This document shows, in pieces, positions 18,368-26,255 of a DNA stretch of 64,000 nucleotides; the stretch's first letter is position 1; each line of letters starts with the position of its first letter. The position numbers and the translations under genes were made by a program. The DNA comes from Paraburkholderia aromaticivorans (GTDB lineage: Bacteria > Pseudomonadota > Gammaproteobacteria > Burkholderiales > Burkholderiaceae), in assembly GCF_012689525.1 (NCBI RefSeq), contig NZ_CP051515.1:2976001-3040000 (forward strand). The letters run 5' to 3'. The notes under the pieces are model-generated. The model was not told the DNA's origin, did no database searches, and saw only the letters and a list, made by a program, of their open reading frames with translations.

Positions 18368-19795
18368 ATGACCAATGCACTGAAGTTCTATATCGAAGGC
18401 GCGTGGGTCGAGCCGTCCACCGACGCACGCCGTGCCGTCGTCGATCCCAGCACCGAGGAAGCAATCGCCGAAGTCGCGATGGGAACGCCCGCCGACGCCG
18501 ATCGCGCGGTAGCCGCCGCGAAACGCGCGTTCACGTCGTTCTCGCAGACCACGCCGGCCGAACGCCTCGCATTGATCCGCCGCATTCTCGAGGTGTTTCT
18601 CGAACGTCACGACGAGATGGGCGACACCATCTCGCGCGAACTCGGCGCACCGCGCGCGATGGCGCATGCGTGGCAAGCGGGCATCGGACGGCGGCATCTC
18701 GAAGAACTGATTCGCACGTGCGAAACATTCACGTGGCAGCGCAGGAAGGGTACGACGCTGGTCAATCACGAACCGGTCGGCGTGGTCGCGCTCATCACGC
18801 CGTGGAACTGGCCGATCAATCAGATCGTCTGCAAGGCCGCACCCGCCATTGCGGCCGGTTGCACGATGGTGCTCAAGCCCAGCGAAGTCACGCCGCTCAA
18901 CGCCTTGCTGTTCGCGGAGATACTCGACGCGGCAGGCGTGCCGCCGGGCGTCTTCAATCTCGTCAACGGCGACGGGCCGACCGTCGGCGCGGCGCTCGCG
19001 GCGCATCCCGATGTCGATATGGTGTCGTTCACCGGTTCGACACGCGCGGGCGTCGAGATTGCGAAGCTCGCGGCGCCGACCGTCAAGCGCGTGCATCAGG
19101 AACTGGGCGGCAAGTCCGCGAACATTCTGCTGGACGACGTCGATTTCGAAGCGGCTGTCACGGCCGGCGTCAACTCGTGCTTCAACAACAGCGGCCAGTC
19201 GTGCAATGCGCCGACTCGCATGCTCGTGCCCTCGGCGCGCCATGACGAAGCGGTAGCGATCGCGCGACGCGCGGCGCAGGCGCAACGCGTCGGCCCCGCC
19301 GATCACGAGCGCACGACCATGGGTCCAGTGGTCAGCAGCGTGCAGTTCGAGCGTGTGGAGCGGCTGATTGCGGCGGGCATCGACGAAGGCGCGCAACTCG
19401 TGACCGGCGGTCTCGGGCGTCCGCCGGGTCTGGAACGCGGCTATTACGTGCAACCGACGGTCTTCGCGGACGTGCGCCCTTCCATGACGATCGCGCGCGA
19501 AGAGATCTTCGGCCCGGTGCTCGCGATCATGCCGTATCGCGATGAGGAAGAAGCGATTGCGATCGCGAACGACAGTCCCTTCGGGCTCGCGGCTTATGTT
19601 CAATCGGCTGATCTGGAACGCGCTCGGCGCGTGGCGTTCAGGCTTCGTGCAGGCAGCGTGTATCTGAACTATCCGTCGTGGGATGCGGGCTCGCCGTTCG
19701 GCGGTTACAAGCAGTCGGGCAATGGACGCGAATACGCCGAATGGGGACTCGAGGCGTTTCTTGAAGTGAAGGGTATTGTTGGATTCGGCGACTGA
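18368..19795 (+). CDS. NAD(P)-dependent aldehyde dehydrogenase
   Basis: This 475-aa enzyme oxidises an aldehyde to the acid. The general base Glu245 lies in HQELGGKSANI and the nucleophile Cys279 in NNSGQSC. FTGSTRAG (221-228) binds the dinucleotide and the ITPWNWP loop (143-149) is conserved. As the last gene of the ABC/oxidase operon it probably handles the aldehyde released by the FAD oxidase. The exact substrate (aminobutyraldehyde, betaine aldehyde or other) cannot be read from sequence. Confidence 0.92.
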   Translation: MTNALKFYIEGAWVEPSTDARRAVVDPSTEEAIAEVAMGTPADADRAVAAAKRAFTSFSQTTPAERLALIRRILEVFLERHDEMGDTISRELGAPRAMAHAWQAGIGRRHLEELIRTCETFTWQRRKGTTLVNHEPVGVVALITPWNWPINQIVCKAAPAIAAGCTMVLKPSEVTPLNALLFAEILDAAGVPPGVFNLVNGDGPTVGAALAAHPDVDMVSFTGSTRAGVEIAKLAAPTVKRVHQELGGKSANILLDDVDFEAAVTAGVNSCFNNSGQSCNAPTRMLVPSARHDEAVAIARRAAQAQRVGPADHERTTMGPVVSSVQFERVERLIAAGIDEGAQLVTGGLGRPPGLERGYYVQPTVFADVRPSMTIAREEIFGPVLAIMPYRDEEEAIAIANDSPFGLAAYVQSADLERARRVAFRLRAGSVYLNYPSWDAGSPFGGYKQSGNGREYAEWGLEAFLEVKGIVGFGD

Positions 19796-19836
19796 GCATG
19801 CCGCAAGCTGGTTGCACCACTCATCGCTTGATACTT

Positions 19837-19870
19837 GCGGGGCCGCCGCGTTGCAACGCGGCGGCCCCGC
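19837..19870. terminator. Perfect 16-bp bidirectional terminator hairpin
   Basis: The 34 bases from 19837 to 19870 are a perfect palindrome: arms GCGGGGCCGCCGCGTT and AACGCGGCGGCCCCGC around a 2-nt centre. It lies between the stops of the convergent aldehyde dehydrogenase and GMC oxidoreductase genes, so it very probably terminates both. Confidence 0.75.
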
Positions 19871-19877
19871 ATCGCAT

Positions 19878-21644
19878 TCACGCGCGCCCGCGCAACATAT
19901 CCGCAATCCGCTCCGCGATCATGATGGTCGGCACATTTGTGTTCGCGCACGGTATCGACGGCATCAGCGACGCATCGCACACGTAAAGTCCGCTGACGCC
20001 ATACACCGCGCCGCGCGCGTCGCAGACGGCGAGCGCATCGTCGGCGGCGCCCATGCGGCAAGTTCCGGACGGATGCCAGGTGCCGCCCACTGAACGCGTC
20101 ACGAACCGCGTCAACGCGCGATCGTCGGCGAGCAATTCGTTTAGCGTCACGCCTTGCGTGATCACGCTCCGCACCAGCCACGCGCGCAACGGTCCGGCAA
20201 CGTCCAACAACGTGCTCAGCATCCCGCGCTGCAACGCGTTCCACGCGCCCGGCACGGCCACGCTCGCGACGCGCGGCGAATAGCTCGAAGGCAGCAGCGT
20301 GGCGCGGTGCTCCGCCATCATCGGATCGGCGAGTGTGCGGGCGCCGAAGCGCAGCGCGAGCTTCAGCCGCTCCAGATCGCGCGAGTCGGAGAGCATATTG
20401 AAGGCGACGGTGGGTTCGTCGTGCGGATCAGCCGACGCGAGACTCACGCGGCCACGCGAGTACGACTTGTTCACCCAGAAGAAGATCGTGCCGAGCCGGT
20501 GGCCGACCGAATGCCAACCCGAGCGCGACAGGATGGCACCGTGCATGTCGCCGGGCACTGCCCCGCTCACGCCCGACGAGAAGCGCACGATCGCCTGCTC
20601 GTGATGCTCGTCGGGATATAACGTGCGGGACGCGCGCGGCAGGACCGCCGACACGGCAATGGACGGATGCTCCATCAGATTGCCGCCGACCCCGCCTCGA
20701 TCCGCCACCACCTCGATGCCGAGCGCGGCGAGTTCGGCCGCCGGGCCGATGCCGCTTCGCATCAGCAGCGCCGGACTGTGAATCGCGCCCGAGCAAATGA
20801 TCACATGTTTGGCGCGCAATGCTTCGCTCGCGCCGTCCTGGCCGACGACCCGCGCGCCAATGGCGAGCTTGCCGTCGAACAGCACGCGCTCGACGAACGT
20901 GTGCGTGCGGATCGTGAGATTCGGGCGAGCGCGCACGGTGTCGTCGAGATAGCAGACCGAGGTCGGAATGCGTTCGCCCGCTGCGCTCACCGCGATCGAT
21001 CCGATGAACGTGCCGTCCTGCCACTCGCCGTTCTGGTCGTCACGCCGCGTGTGGCCGCGTGCGTCGAGTGTGGCGAGCACCGCGCGCACGAATGGCGAGA
21101 CACGCGCCCACGGCGCGCGCTGGATGCGAATCGGCCCGCTCTTGCCATGCAACGCGCCGTCGAAGTCGCAATCGGTTTCGAGCTTGCGGAAGTATGGCAG
21201 GCAGGCGCTCCAGTTCCAGCCGTGCGCGCCGAGCGCGTGCCATTCGTCGTAATCGGCCGGCGCGCCGCGATTCGCCATCAGCGCATTGATCGCCGAACCG
21301 CCGCCGAGCAGGCGCGCCTGTTCATAGCGACGCGTCGCGGCCGAGGCGCTCATGCGTGCCTTCAGGCGCTGCCAGAGGTTCGCGGTGTCGAGATAGGCGC
21401 GACCGGGATAGCGGCTGCGCACTGCCACAGGCATATCCGTTCGCGAGATATTGCGGCCGGCCTCGACGAGGCAGACGGTCTTGCCGGCGTCTTCCGACAG
21501 GCGCGCGGCGAGCACGCAGCCGGCCGAGCCGCCGCCGAGAATCAGATAGTCGATCACGTTCGATGAATGCGCAGACGATAAGCCGTGCGGGACGCGCGAG
21601 AAGCGCTGAGCGTTGCGCGCGGGATTCGGAGCGTTGGCGTTCAA
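19878..21644 (-). CDS. GMC-family FAD oxidoreductase (choline dehydrogenase-like)
   Basis: This 588-aa flavoenzyme oxidises an alcohol. The FAD motif LGGGSAGCVLAARLSED begins about residue 36, GMC signature 1 is LLGGGSAINALMANRG, and the active-site His is in GGTWHPSGTCRMG near the C-terminus. The N-terminal 30 residues precede the usual start; a GTG just before IDYLIL is an alternative start. It is 33 nt downstream of the binding-protein gene and likely co-transcribed with it. Together they suggest uptake and oxidation of an alcohol or amino alcohol. Confidence 0.9.
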   Translation of the reverse strand: MNANAPNPARNAQRFSRVPHGLSSAHSSNVIDYLILGGGSAGCVLAARLSEDAGKTVCLVEAGRNISRTDMPVAVRSRYPGRAYLDTANLWQRLKARMSASAATRRYEQARLLGGGSAINALMANRGAPADYDEWHALGAHGWNWSACLPYFRKLETDCDFDGALHGKSGPIRIQRAPWARVSPFVRAVLATLDARGHTRRDDQNGEWQDGTFIGSIAVSAAGERIPTSVCYLDDTVRARPNLTIRTHTFVERVLFDGKLAIGARVVGQDGASEALRAKHVIICSGAIHSPALLMRSGIGPAAELAALGIEVVADRGGVGGNLMEHPSIAVSAVLPRASRTLYPDEHHEQAIVRFSSGVSGAVPGDMHGAILSRSGWHSVGHRLGTIFFWVNKSYSRGRVSLASADPHDEPTVAFNMLSDSRDLERLKLALRFGARTLADPMMAEHRATLLPSSYSPRVASVAVPGAWNALQRGMLSTLLDVAGPLRAWLVRSVITQGVTLNELLADDRALTRFVTRSVGGTWHPSGTCRMGAADDALAVCDARGAVYGVSGLYVCDASLMPSIPCANTNVPTIMIAERIADMLRGRA

Positions 21645-21677
21645 CGGCCTCGACTCGCGCGCGCAAGATGGTGCCGC

Positions 21678-22739
21678 TTACTGCATGAACTTGAGCCAGC
21701 GCGCCTTCGCCTGGACGCCGGCGTCCGACGCCCACCATTCCTCCGACATCAACGCCTGCTTCGATGCATTCTCCGGCGAACTCGGCAATTCGCTCGCGCG
21801 TTTCGCGTCGATCTTGCCCGTCTTGAATGCCGCCGGATTGCCCGGACCGTAGTCGATATAAAGCGGCAAGTTGGCCTGCAATTCCGGCGAGACCGCCGCG
21901 TTGACGAACTTGATCGCTTCAGGCAGGTTCGGCGCGTTTTTCAGCACGCACAGTTGCGTGTTCTGCAAAATGCCGTCGTTGAAGGTGAAGTCGACATCGG
22001 GATTGTCCTTGCGCACCGCGCTTGCACGGCCGTTCCAGATCATTGTCATATCGACTTCGCCATCGTGCAGCAATTGCGCAGACTGACCGCCCGAGGTCCA
22101 CCAGACGGTCACGTCCGGCTTGATCTGCTGCAGCTTTTTAAACGCGCGATCGACGTCGAGCGGATAGAGTTTGTCGCGCGGCACGCCGTCGGCGAGCAGC
22201 GCGGCTTCGAGCACGGTCTGCGGATCGTTGCGCAATGCGCGCGTGCCGGGGAACGCTTTCACGTTCCAGAAATCGGCCCAGCTCTGCGGCACTTTCTTCA
22301 ACGACTTCTTGTTGTAGCCAATCACCGTCGAATAGAACTCGTAAGCGACCGAGTACGGTGTGCGGTATTTCTCCGGCATGGCGGCCGCATTCGGAATCTT
22401 CGAGAAGTCGAGCTTTTCCAGCAGGCCTTCTTTGCCGCCGCGCAGACAGTTGGACGTCGGCGTGTCGACCACGTCCCAGATCGGCTTGCCGGTCGCGGCC
22501 TGGGCTTTGATCTGCGGCCACGCGTCCGGAATGCTGTCCTGGTTCACCGTGATGTTGAGCTGCTTCGCAGCCGGGTCGAGGATCGCCTTGGTCTGCGCTT
22601 CCTGATAGGTCCCGCCTTGCGAGACGAAGGTAATCTTGCCGGCGGCGGCAAACGCGGGCGTCAAACACGCGGGCGCGAGATTCGCGACGCCGAGGATCAG
22701 AACAGCGGCAAGCGGGCGCAACATGGGCTTCTTGATCAC
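21678..22739 (-). CDS. ABC transporter substrate-binding protein (PotD/PotF-like)
   Basis: This periplasmic binding protein has a Sec signal (KKPMLRPLAAVLILGVANLAP...AFA) followed by ITFVSQGGTYQEAQ, typical of the spermidine/putrescine extracellular family 1 proteins. I prefer the GTG at 22739 with GAGG 8 nt upstream; an ATG at 22784 is in frame but has no ribosome site. It has no adjacent permease on its strand, yet the PotABC-like genes lie convergently 2-8 kb away and lack a binding protein, so it is their probable partner. Confidence 0.85.
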   Translation of the reverse strand: MIKKPMLRPLAAVLILGVANLAPACLTPAFAAAGKITFVSQGGTYQEAQTKAILDPAAKQLNITVNQDSIPDAWPQIKAQAATGKPIWDVVDTPTSNCLRGGKEGLLEKLDFSKIPNAAAMPEKYRTPYSVAYEFYSTVIGYNKKSLKKVPQSWADFWNVKAFPGTRALRNDPQTVLEAALLADGVPRDKLYPLDVDRAFKKLQQIKPDVTVWWTSGGQSAQLLHDGEVDMTMIWNGRASAVRKDNPDVDFTFNDGILQNTQLCVLKNAPNLPEAIKFVNAAVSPELQANLPLYIDYGPGNPAAFKTGKIDAKRASELPSSPENASKQALMSEEWWASDAGVQAKARWLKFMQ

Positions 22740-22958
22740 GACGGGGTCCTCGGGACGGTTGAGCGAACATATCGTCGATGTCATGCATCGTTGAGCCCAA
22801 TATAGTGAGTCTATTTATCCGCGACAACGCCCGAATTGTTTGAGTGCCCATGACGTCACGTTATGCCCCGGCAAAACCCCAATATGCCGCGAAAACGCCC
22901 GGCGCGTAAGCGCGAGGCACGCGCCGCCAGCTTATGCCAGGTTATCGGCGGCGGCGCG

Positions 22959-23954
22959 TCACACCTTCGCGATGTGAGTATCGGAAATCGCGCGCACGTC
23001 GATGCGGCGCGGCAGAATCGCGTCGCGGTTGGCGCTGTCGGCGACCTTCTGCAGCGCGCTGATATCCGCCTCGTTGACAAAGTGCTGTTTCAGCGACGCG
23101 CGCTGCGTGATGCGCTTCGCGGCATCGAGCGGCGAACGCGTCAGCGTTGCGTAGATCTGCGCGTAGGCGTCGGGATTCGCGAGCGCCCAATCGCCTGCGC
23201 GCTGGAAGCGCAACAGCACGTCGGCAATCGCCGCGCGCTTGCGCGGTTCCGCGAGGGCCGCGCCCGAGGCCGTAATGAAACCGAGTCCGCTATTGATGCC
23301 GGTGCCGTCGCGCAGAATGCGCGCGCCGCGCTGCACGGCGATGCCGTAGTACGGATCGAACGTGGCCCACACGTCGATCGAACCGGACGCGAACGCGGCA
23401 AACGCATCGACGGGCAGAATGAAACGGACGTTGACGTCATCTTTCGAGAGACCGGCTTCGGCCAACGCGCCGTAGAGCTGGAACTGCGAAATACTGCCCC
23501 GCGCCGACGAAACGAACACCGTGCGTCCTTTCAGATCCGCGACCGTGCGAATCTTCGAGTCCTGTGCGACCAGAATGCCGAGTTGCTCGCCGGAGCCGAC
23601 TCGCGTCGCGACAATCTTTAACGTCGGGTCGCCGACGGCCGCGGCAAGCACCGGCAAATCGCCGGCCGGCGCGAGATCGACGGCGCCCGCGCGCTGCGCT
23701 TCGAAGAGCGGCGCCGCGCCCTGGAAATTGGCCCAGCGAAACGCGTACGGCGCGCCGTCGAGCACCTTGGCCGCTTCGGCCAACGCACGTGTGCCGCCTG
23801 CCTGATCGCCGAGCACGAGCGTGACCGACGCGAGTTCGGCAGCCTTTACGCCGAGCGAATTGAATGTGCCCGCTGCGGCGAACGCCGGCACGGCGCCCAG
23901 GAGTTTAAGTGCGCGCCGCCGTGCAGAAAACGAAGTAGGAATGGAACCGGCCAT
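22959..23954 (-). CDS. SsuA-like ABC solute-binding protein (orphan)
   Basis: This 331-aa binding protein belongs to the NMT1/SsuA (aliphatic sulfonate, nitrate, taurine) group. It has a leader with RRRALKLLG and an AAGTF...VKAAELA cleavage region, then SIDVWATFDPYYGIAVQ, the hallmark ligand-lobe motif of SsuA-type proteins. The ATG at 23954 has AGAGG just upstream. No permease or ATPase gene of this class is within the window. A paralogue is transcribed divergently 270 bp away. Confidence 0.85.
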   Translation of the reverse strand: MAGSIPTSFSARRRALKLLGAVPAFAAAGTFNSLGVKAAELASVTLVLGDQAGGTRALAEAAKVLDGAPYAFRWANFQGAAPLFEAQRAGAVDLAPAGDLPVLAAAVGDPTLKIVATRVGSGEQLGILVAQDSKIRTVADLKGRTVFVSSARGSISQFQLYGALAEAGLSKDDVNVRFILPVDAFAAFASGSIDVWATFDPYYGIAVQRGARILRDGTGINSGLGFITASGAALAEPRKRAAIADVLLRFQRAGDWALANPDAYAQIYATLTRSPLDAAKRITQRASLKQHFVNEADISALQKVADSANRDAILPRRIDVRAISDTHIAKV

Positions 23955-24018
23955 ATGTCCTCTCTGACGATATGCCCGCAAGCGTAGCGACGAAGACGGC
24001 CCCTGGGAATTATTCTCT

Positions 24019-24038
24019 TTCGATATGTTTATATCGAA
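24019..24038. promoter_or_regulatory. 8-bp inverted repeat between divergent binding-protein genes
   Basis: TTCGATAT (24019-24026) and ATATCGAA (24031-24038) form a perfect dyad with a GTTT spacer in an AT-rich stretch, between the two divergent SsuA-like genes. It looks like an operator for a dimeric regulator, and the AT-rich surroundings probably hold the promoters. No regulator gene is adjacent. Confidence 0.4.
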
Positions 24039-24225
24039 TCAATATTTATCATTTGCATTTAATGCCCCACGCGTTTTGCCTCGTTTTCTCCAGGTTTTCA
24101 ATGCACGCATGCGCTTATGCACTGGCGTTCGATGGTTAGCTGAAACCGTCAGTTCGCGCCGTGCGGGCTCGTTGCTAGGATGGTCGATTGGCCTTCCCTT
24201 CAGACTCGACTCAAGGACTATGTTC

Positions 24226-25230
24226 ATGGCGCTGATCAACAGACGAGCGTTTATTCGCGTCGCGCTGGCTTCCTCGCTTACCACGCTCGCGGCGCGCGGT
24301 TACGCGCAAACATCGGCCGCGAACGGCCAGCCGATCGCGCTGCGGATCGGCTATCAGAAGTCGTCGACGTTGATCACGCTGCTCAAGGCGCGCGGGTCAC
24401 TCGACAAGGCCTTGGCGCCATTGGGCGTGCGCGTGTCGTGGAATGAGTTTTCGAGCGGCTTGCCCTTGACCGAAGCGCTCAATGTCGAGGCCATCGATTT
24501 CAGCGCGGACGTCGCGGACACCGTGCCGATCTTCGCGCAAGCCGCGCACGCGCGCTTCGTTTATGTCGCGCAGGAAGCGCCGTCGCCGGGCGCCCAGGCG
24601 ATCATCGTCAAACAGGACAGTGCGCTCCATACGCTCGCCGATCTCAAGGGCAAGCGCATTGCCGTGACCAAGGCCGCCGGCAGTCACTATCTGCTGCTCG
24701 CGGCGCTCATCAAGGCAGGTCTCACGCCGGCGGATGTGCGCATCAGCTACCTCACGCCGGCCGACGGCCGCGCGGCCTTCGAGCGCGGCAGCGTCGATGC
24801 GTGGATCACGTGGGATCCGTACGTGGCATCCGTCGACCGCGACGCCGACGTGCGCATTCTCGCGGACGGCAAGGGACTCGCGTCGTATCAGCGCTATTAC
24901 CTCGCGTCGAATCGCTTCGCGGAGGCGCACCCCGAGGTCATCCAGATCGTGTTCGATCAGTTGACGCAAGCCGGCGAGTGGCTGCGCGCGCATCCTCAGG
25001 ACGCGGCCCAGACGCTCGCGCCGATCTGGGGGCTCGACGCCGCCACGATCGAACGTGCGAATGCGCGCCGTAGTTATGTCGTACGCCCCGTTCTTGCACA
25101 GAATTTCGGCGAGCAGCAAAAGATCGCAGATACGTTCTTTCAGGCCGGATTGTTACCCGCCAAAGTCGAGACCGCGCAGGCACAGCGCTGGGATTTCGGA
25201 ACGAAGCGCGGAGAGCCGGCGGGTAGCTGA
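24226..25230 (+). CDS. SsuA-like ABC solute-binding protein (orphan)
   Basis: This 334-aa periplasmic protein has a signal-like N-terminus (NRRAFIRVALASSLTTLAARGYAQ) and the SsuA-class body: IRIGYQKSS-type start (LRIGYQKSSTLITLLKARG) and GSVDAWITWDPYVASVDRD. I use the second of two close ATG codons (24226) because AGGA then has an 8-nt spacer. It shares domain order and several motifs with the divergent paralogue but is clearly diverged. Aliphatic sulfonates are the usual ligands of the family. Transport would need permease/ATPase genes elsewhere in the genome. Confidence 0.85.
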   Translation: MALINRRAFIRVALASSLTTLAARGYAQTSAANGQPIALRIGYQKSSTLITLLKARGSLDKALAPLGVRVSWNEFSSGLPLTEALNVEAIDFSADVADTVPIFAQAAHARFVYVAQEAPSPGAQAIIVKQDSALHTLADLKGKRIAVTKAAGSHYLLLAALIKAGLTPADVRISYLTPADGRAAFERGSVDAWITWDPYVASVDRDADVRILADGKGLASYQRYYLASNRFAEAHPEVIQIVFDQLTQAGEWLRAHPQDAAQTLAPIWGLDAATIERANARRSYVVRPVLAQNFGEQQKIADTFFQAGLLPAKVETAQAQRWDFGTKRGEPAGS

Positions 25231-25376
25231 TGGACCAGCTGACGAGGGGTGTCAAAACGGTGTCAAAACGAGTGGAGAAAACCGAATAAATCGCATTGCA
25301 AAACGCCGCGCAAAATGTTTTTTGGCGGTCGATTATCATGATTCGATCACCTCACTCGAACGACTCGGTGTTGGAT

Positions 25377-26000
25377 ATGACGAATACAGGCAAGGCGTTG
25401 ATAATCGCGCTGGTTCTGGTGGACGTGGGATTCATCGCTTACCAGCTTCTCCCTAAAAGCAACCGCTCTGCGATGGCGCCGGACGCGGTAACGGCCAACT
25501 CCGTCACGACGGCGCCGGTTGGTCCGCGCGTGGACGGCACGCATGTGACCGCGGGCAACGTGGTTCCTACTTCGCCGTCCGCGAACAGCACGGGCGAGAT
25601 CGCGGGCGCACCGCTGTCGTCTAAATCGGGTCCGGTCGCCAACGGCACGCAGCCACAAGCATCGCGACACAAACAGCCGGGCCGCGCGCCCGCATCGGCG
25701 GAGGCGCGCGAGTCCGTCGCGGCGAAGGCGAACACCGCGCAGCCGATTGAACGCGCGCGAGGCGATTTGACCCGGCATGGTTCGAATGCCGTCGCGGCGG
25801 CCATGACGGAACAGCTTGTCAGGGAATCTTCCAAACCCGATCCGTCGTTGCCGATCCCACCGTCGACGCAGGCCGCGCCGGCCAGTCAGGACCACCGCGG
25901 TTCGAACCCCGTCGCCGCCGCGATGACGCAGGAACTGGTGAGGGAATCCGTACGGGTCGGTCCGGCTTCGCAGGCACCGGCGCCGAGTGGCACGCAGTAA
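25377..26000 (+). CDS. Hypothetical membrane-anchored protein with internal repeat
   Basis: This 207-residue protein is not a family I recognise. It starts with a single hydrophobic anchor (ALIIALVLVDVGFIAYQLL), followed by a low-complexity Ala/Ser/Pro/Thr-rich region likely exported to the periplasm. Near the C-terminus an 18-residue unit is present twice: HGSNAVAAAMTEQLVRES and RGSNPVAAAMTQELVRES, about 45 residues apart. The ATG at 25377 precedes the anchor; an ATG 13 codons upstream is possible. Poor ribosome site. The repeated helix could be a binding motif for a partner protein. Confidence 0.6.
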   Translation: MTNTGKALIIALVLVDVGFIAYQLLPKSNRSAMAPDAVTANSVTTAPVGPRVDGTHVTAGNVVPTSPSANSTGEIAGAPLSSKSGPVANGTQPQASRHKQPGRAPASAEARESVAAKANTAQPIERARGDLTRHGSNAVAAAMTEQLVRESSKPDPSLPIPPSTQAAPASQDHRGSNPVAAAMTQELVRESVRVGPASQAPAPSGTQ

Positions 26001-26255
26001 CGTTGCAGTCCGAACTAATTGAATGGCTGCTTGCCTTCGATCAACAGGCAATCTTCTCAACTACACGGCTGCATGGCTGTCGCGTGCATCTCAAACACCG
26101 CAACTCGCGCAATCGACCCCATCGCCGAAGGTCCGGGCGTGATGCCGCGTGCACTTCGTCGCAGACCCGGAGCATGAAGTCGCCGGGCGAACGTCCTATA
26201 CTGGTTCGGACTCCCGCAGACCGCCCTTCTTCCACCTGCCTGTCTGGACGCAGCC

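Noticed and set aside
17501..19906. 801-codon open frame on the minus strand
   Set aside because: It is antisense to the second permease and aldehyde dehydrogenase, which have intact motifs; its composition (Arg/His-rich) is typical of a high-GC shadow frame.
25245..25275. Tandem GGTGTCAAAAC (two units)
   Set aside because: Two adjacent copies only, near a gene end; likely slippage, no regulatory context.
25770..25940. tRNA-like T-loop words (GGTTCGAAT, GGTTCGAACCCC)
   Set aside because: They encode the repeated GSN unit in the hypothetical protein; no acceptor or anticodon stems surround them.
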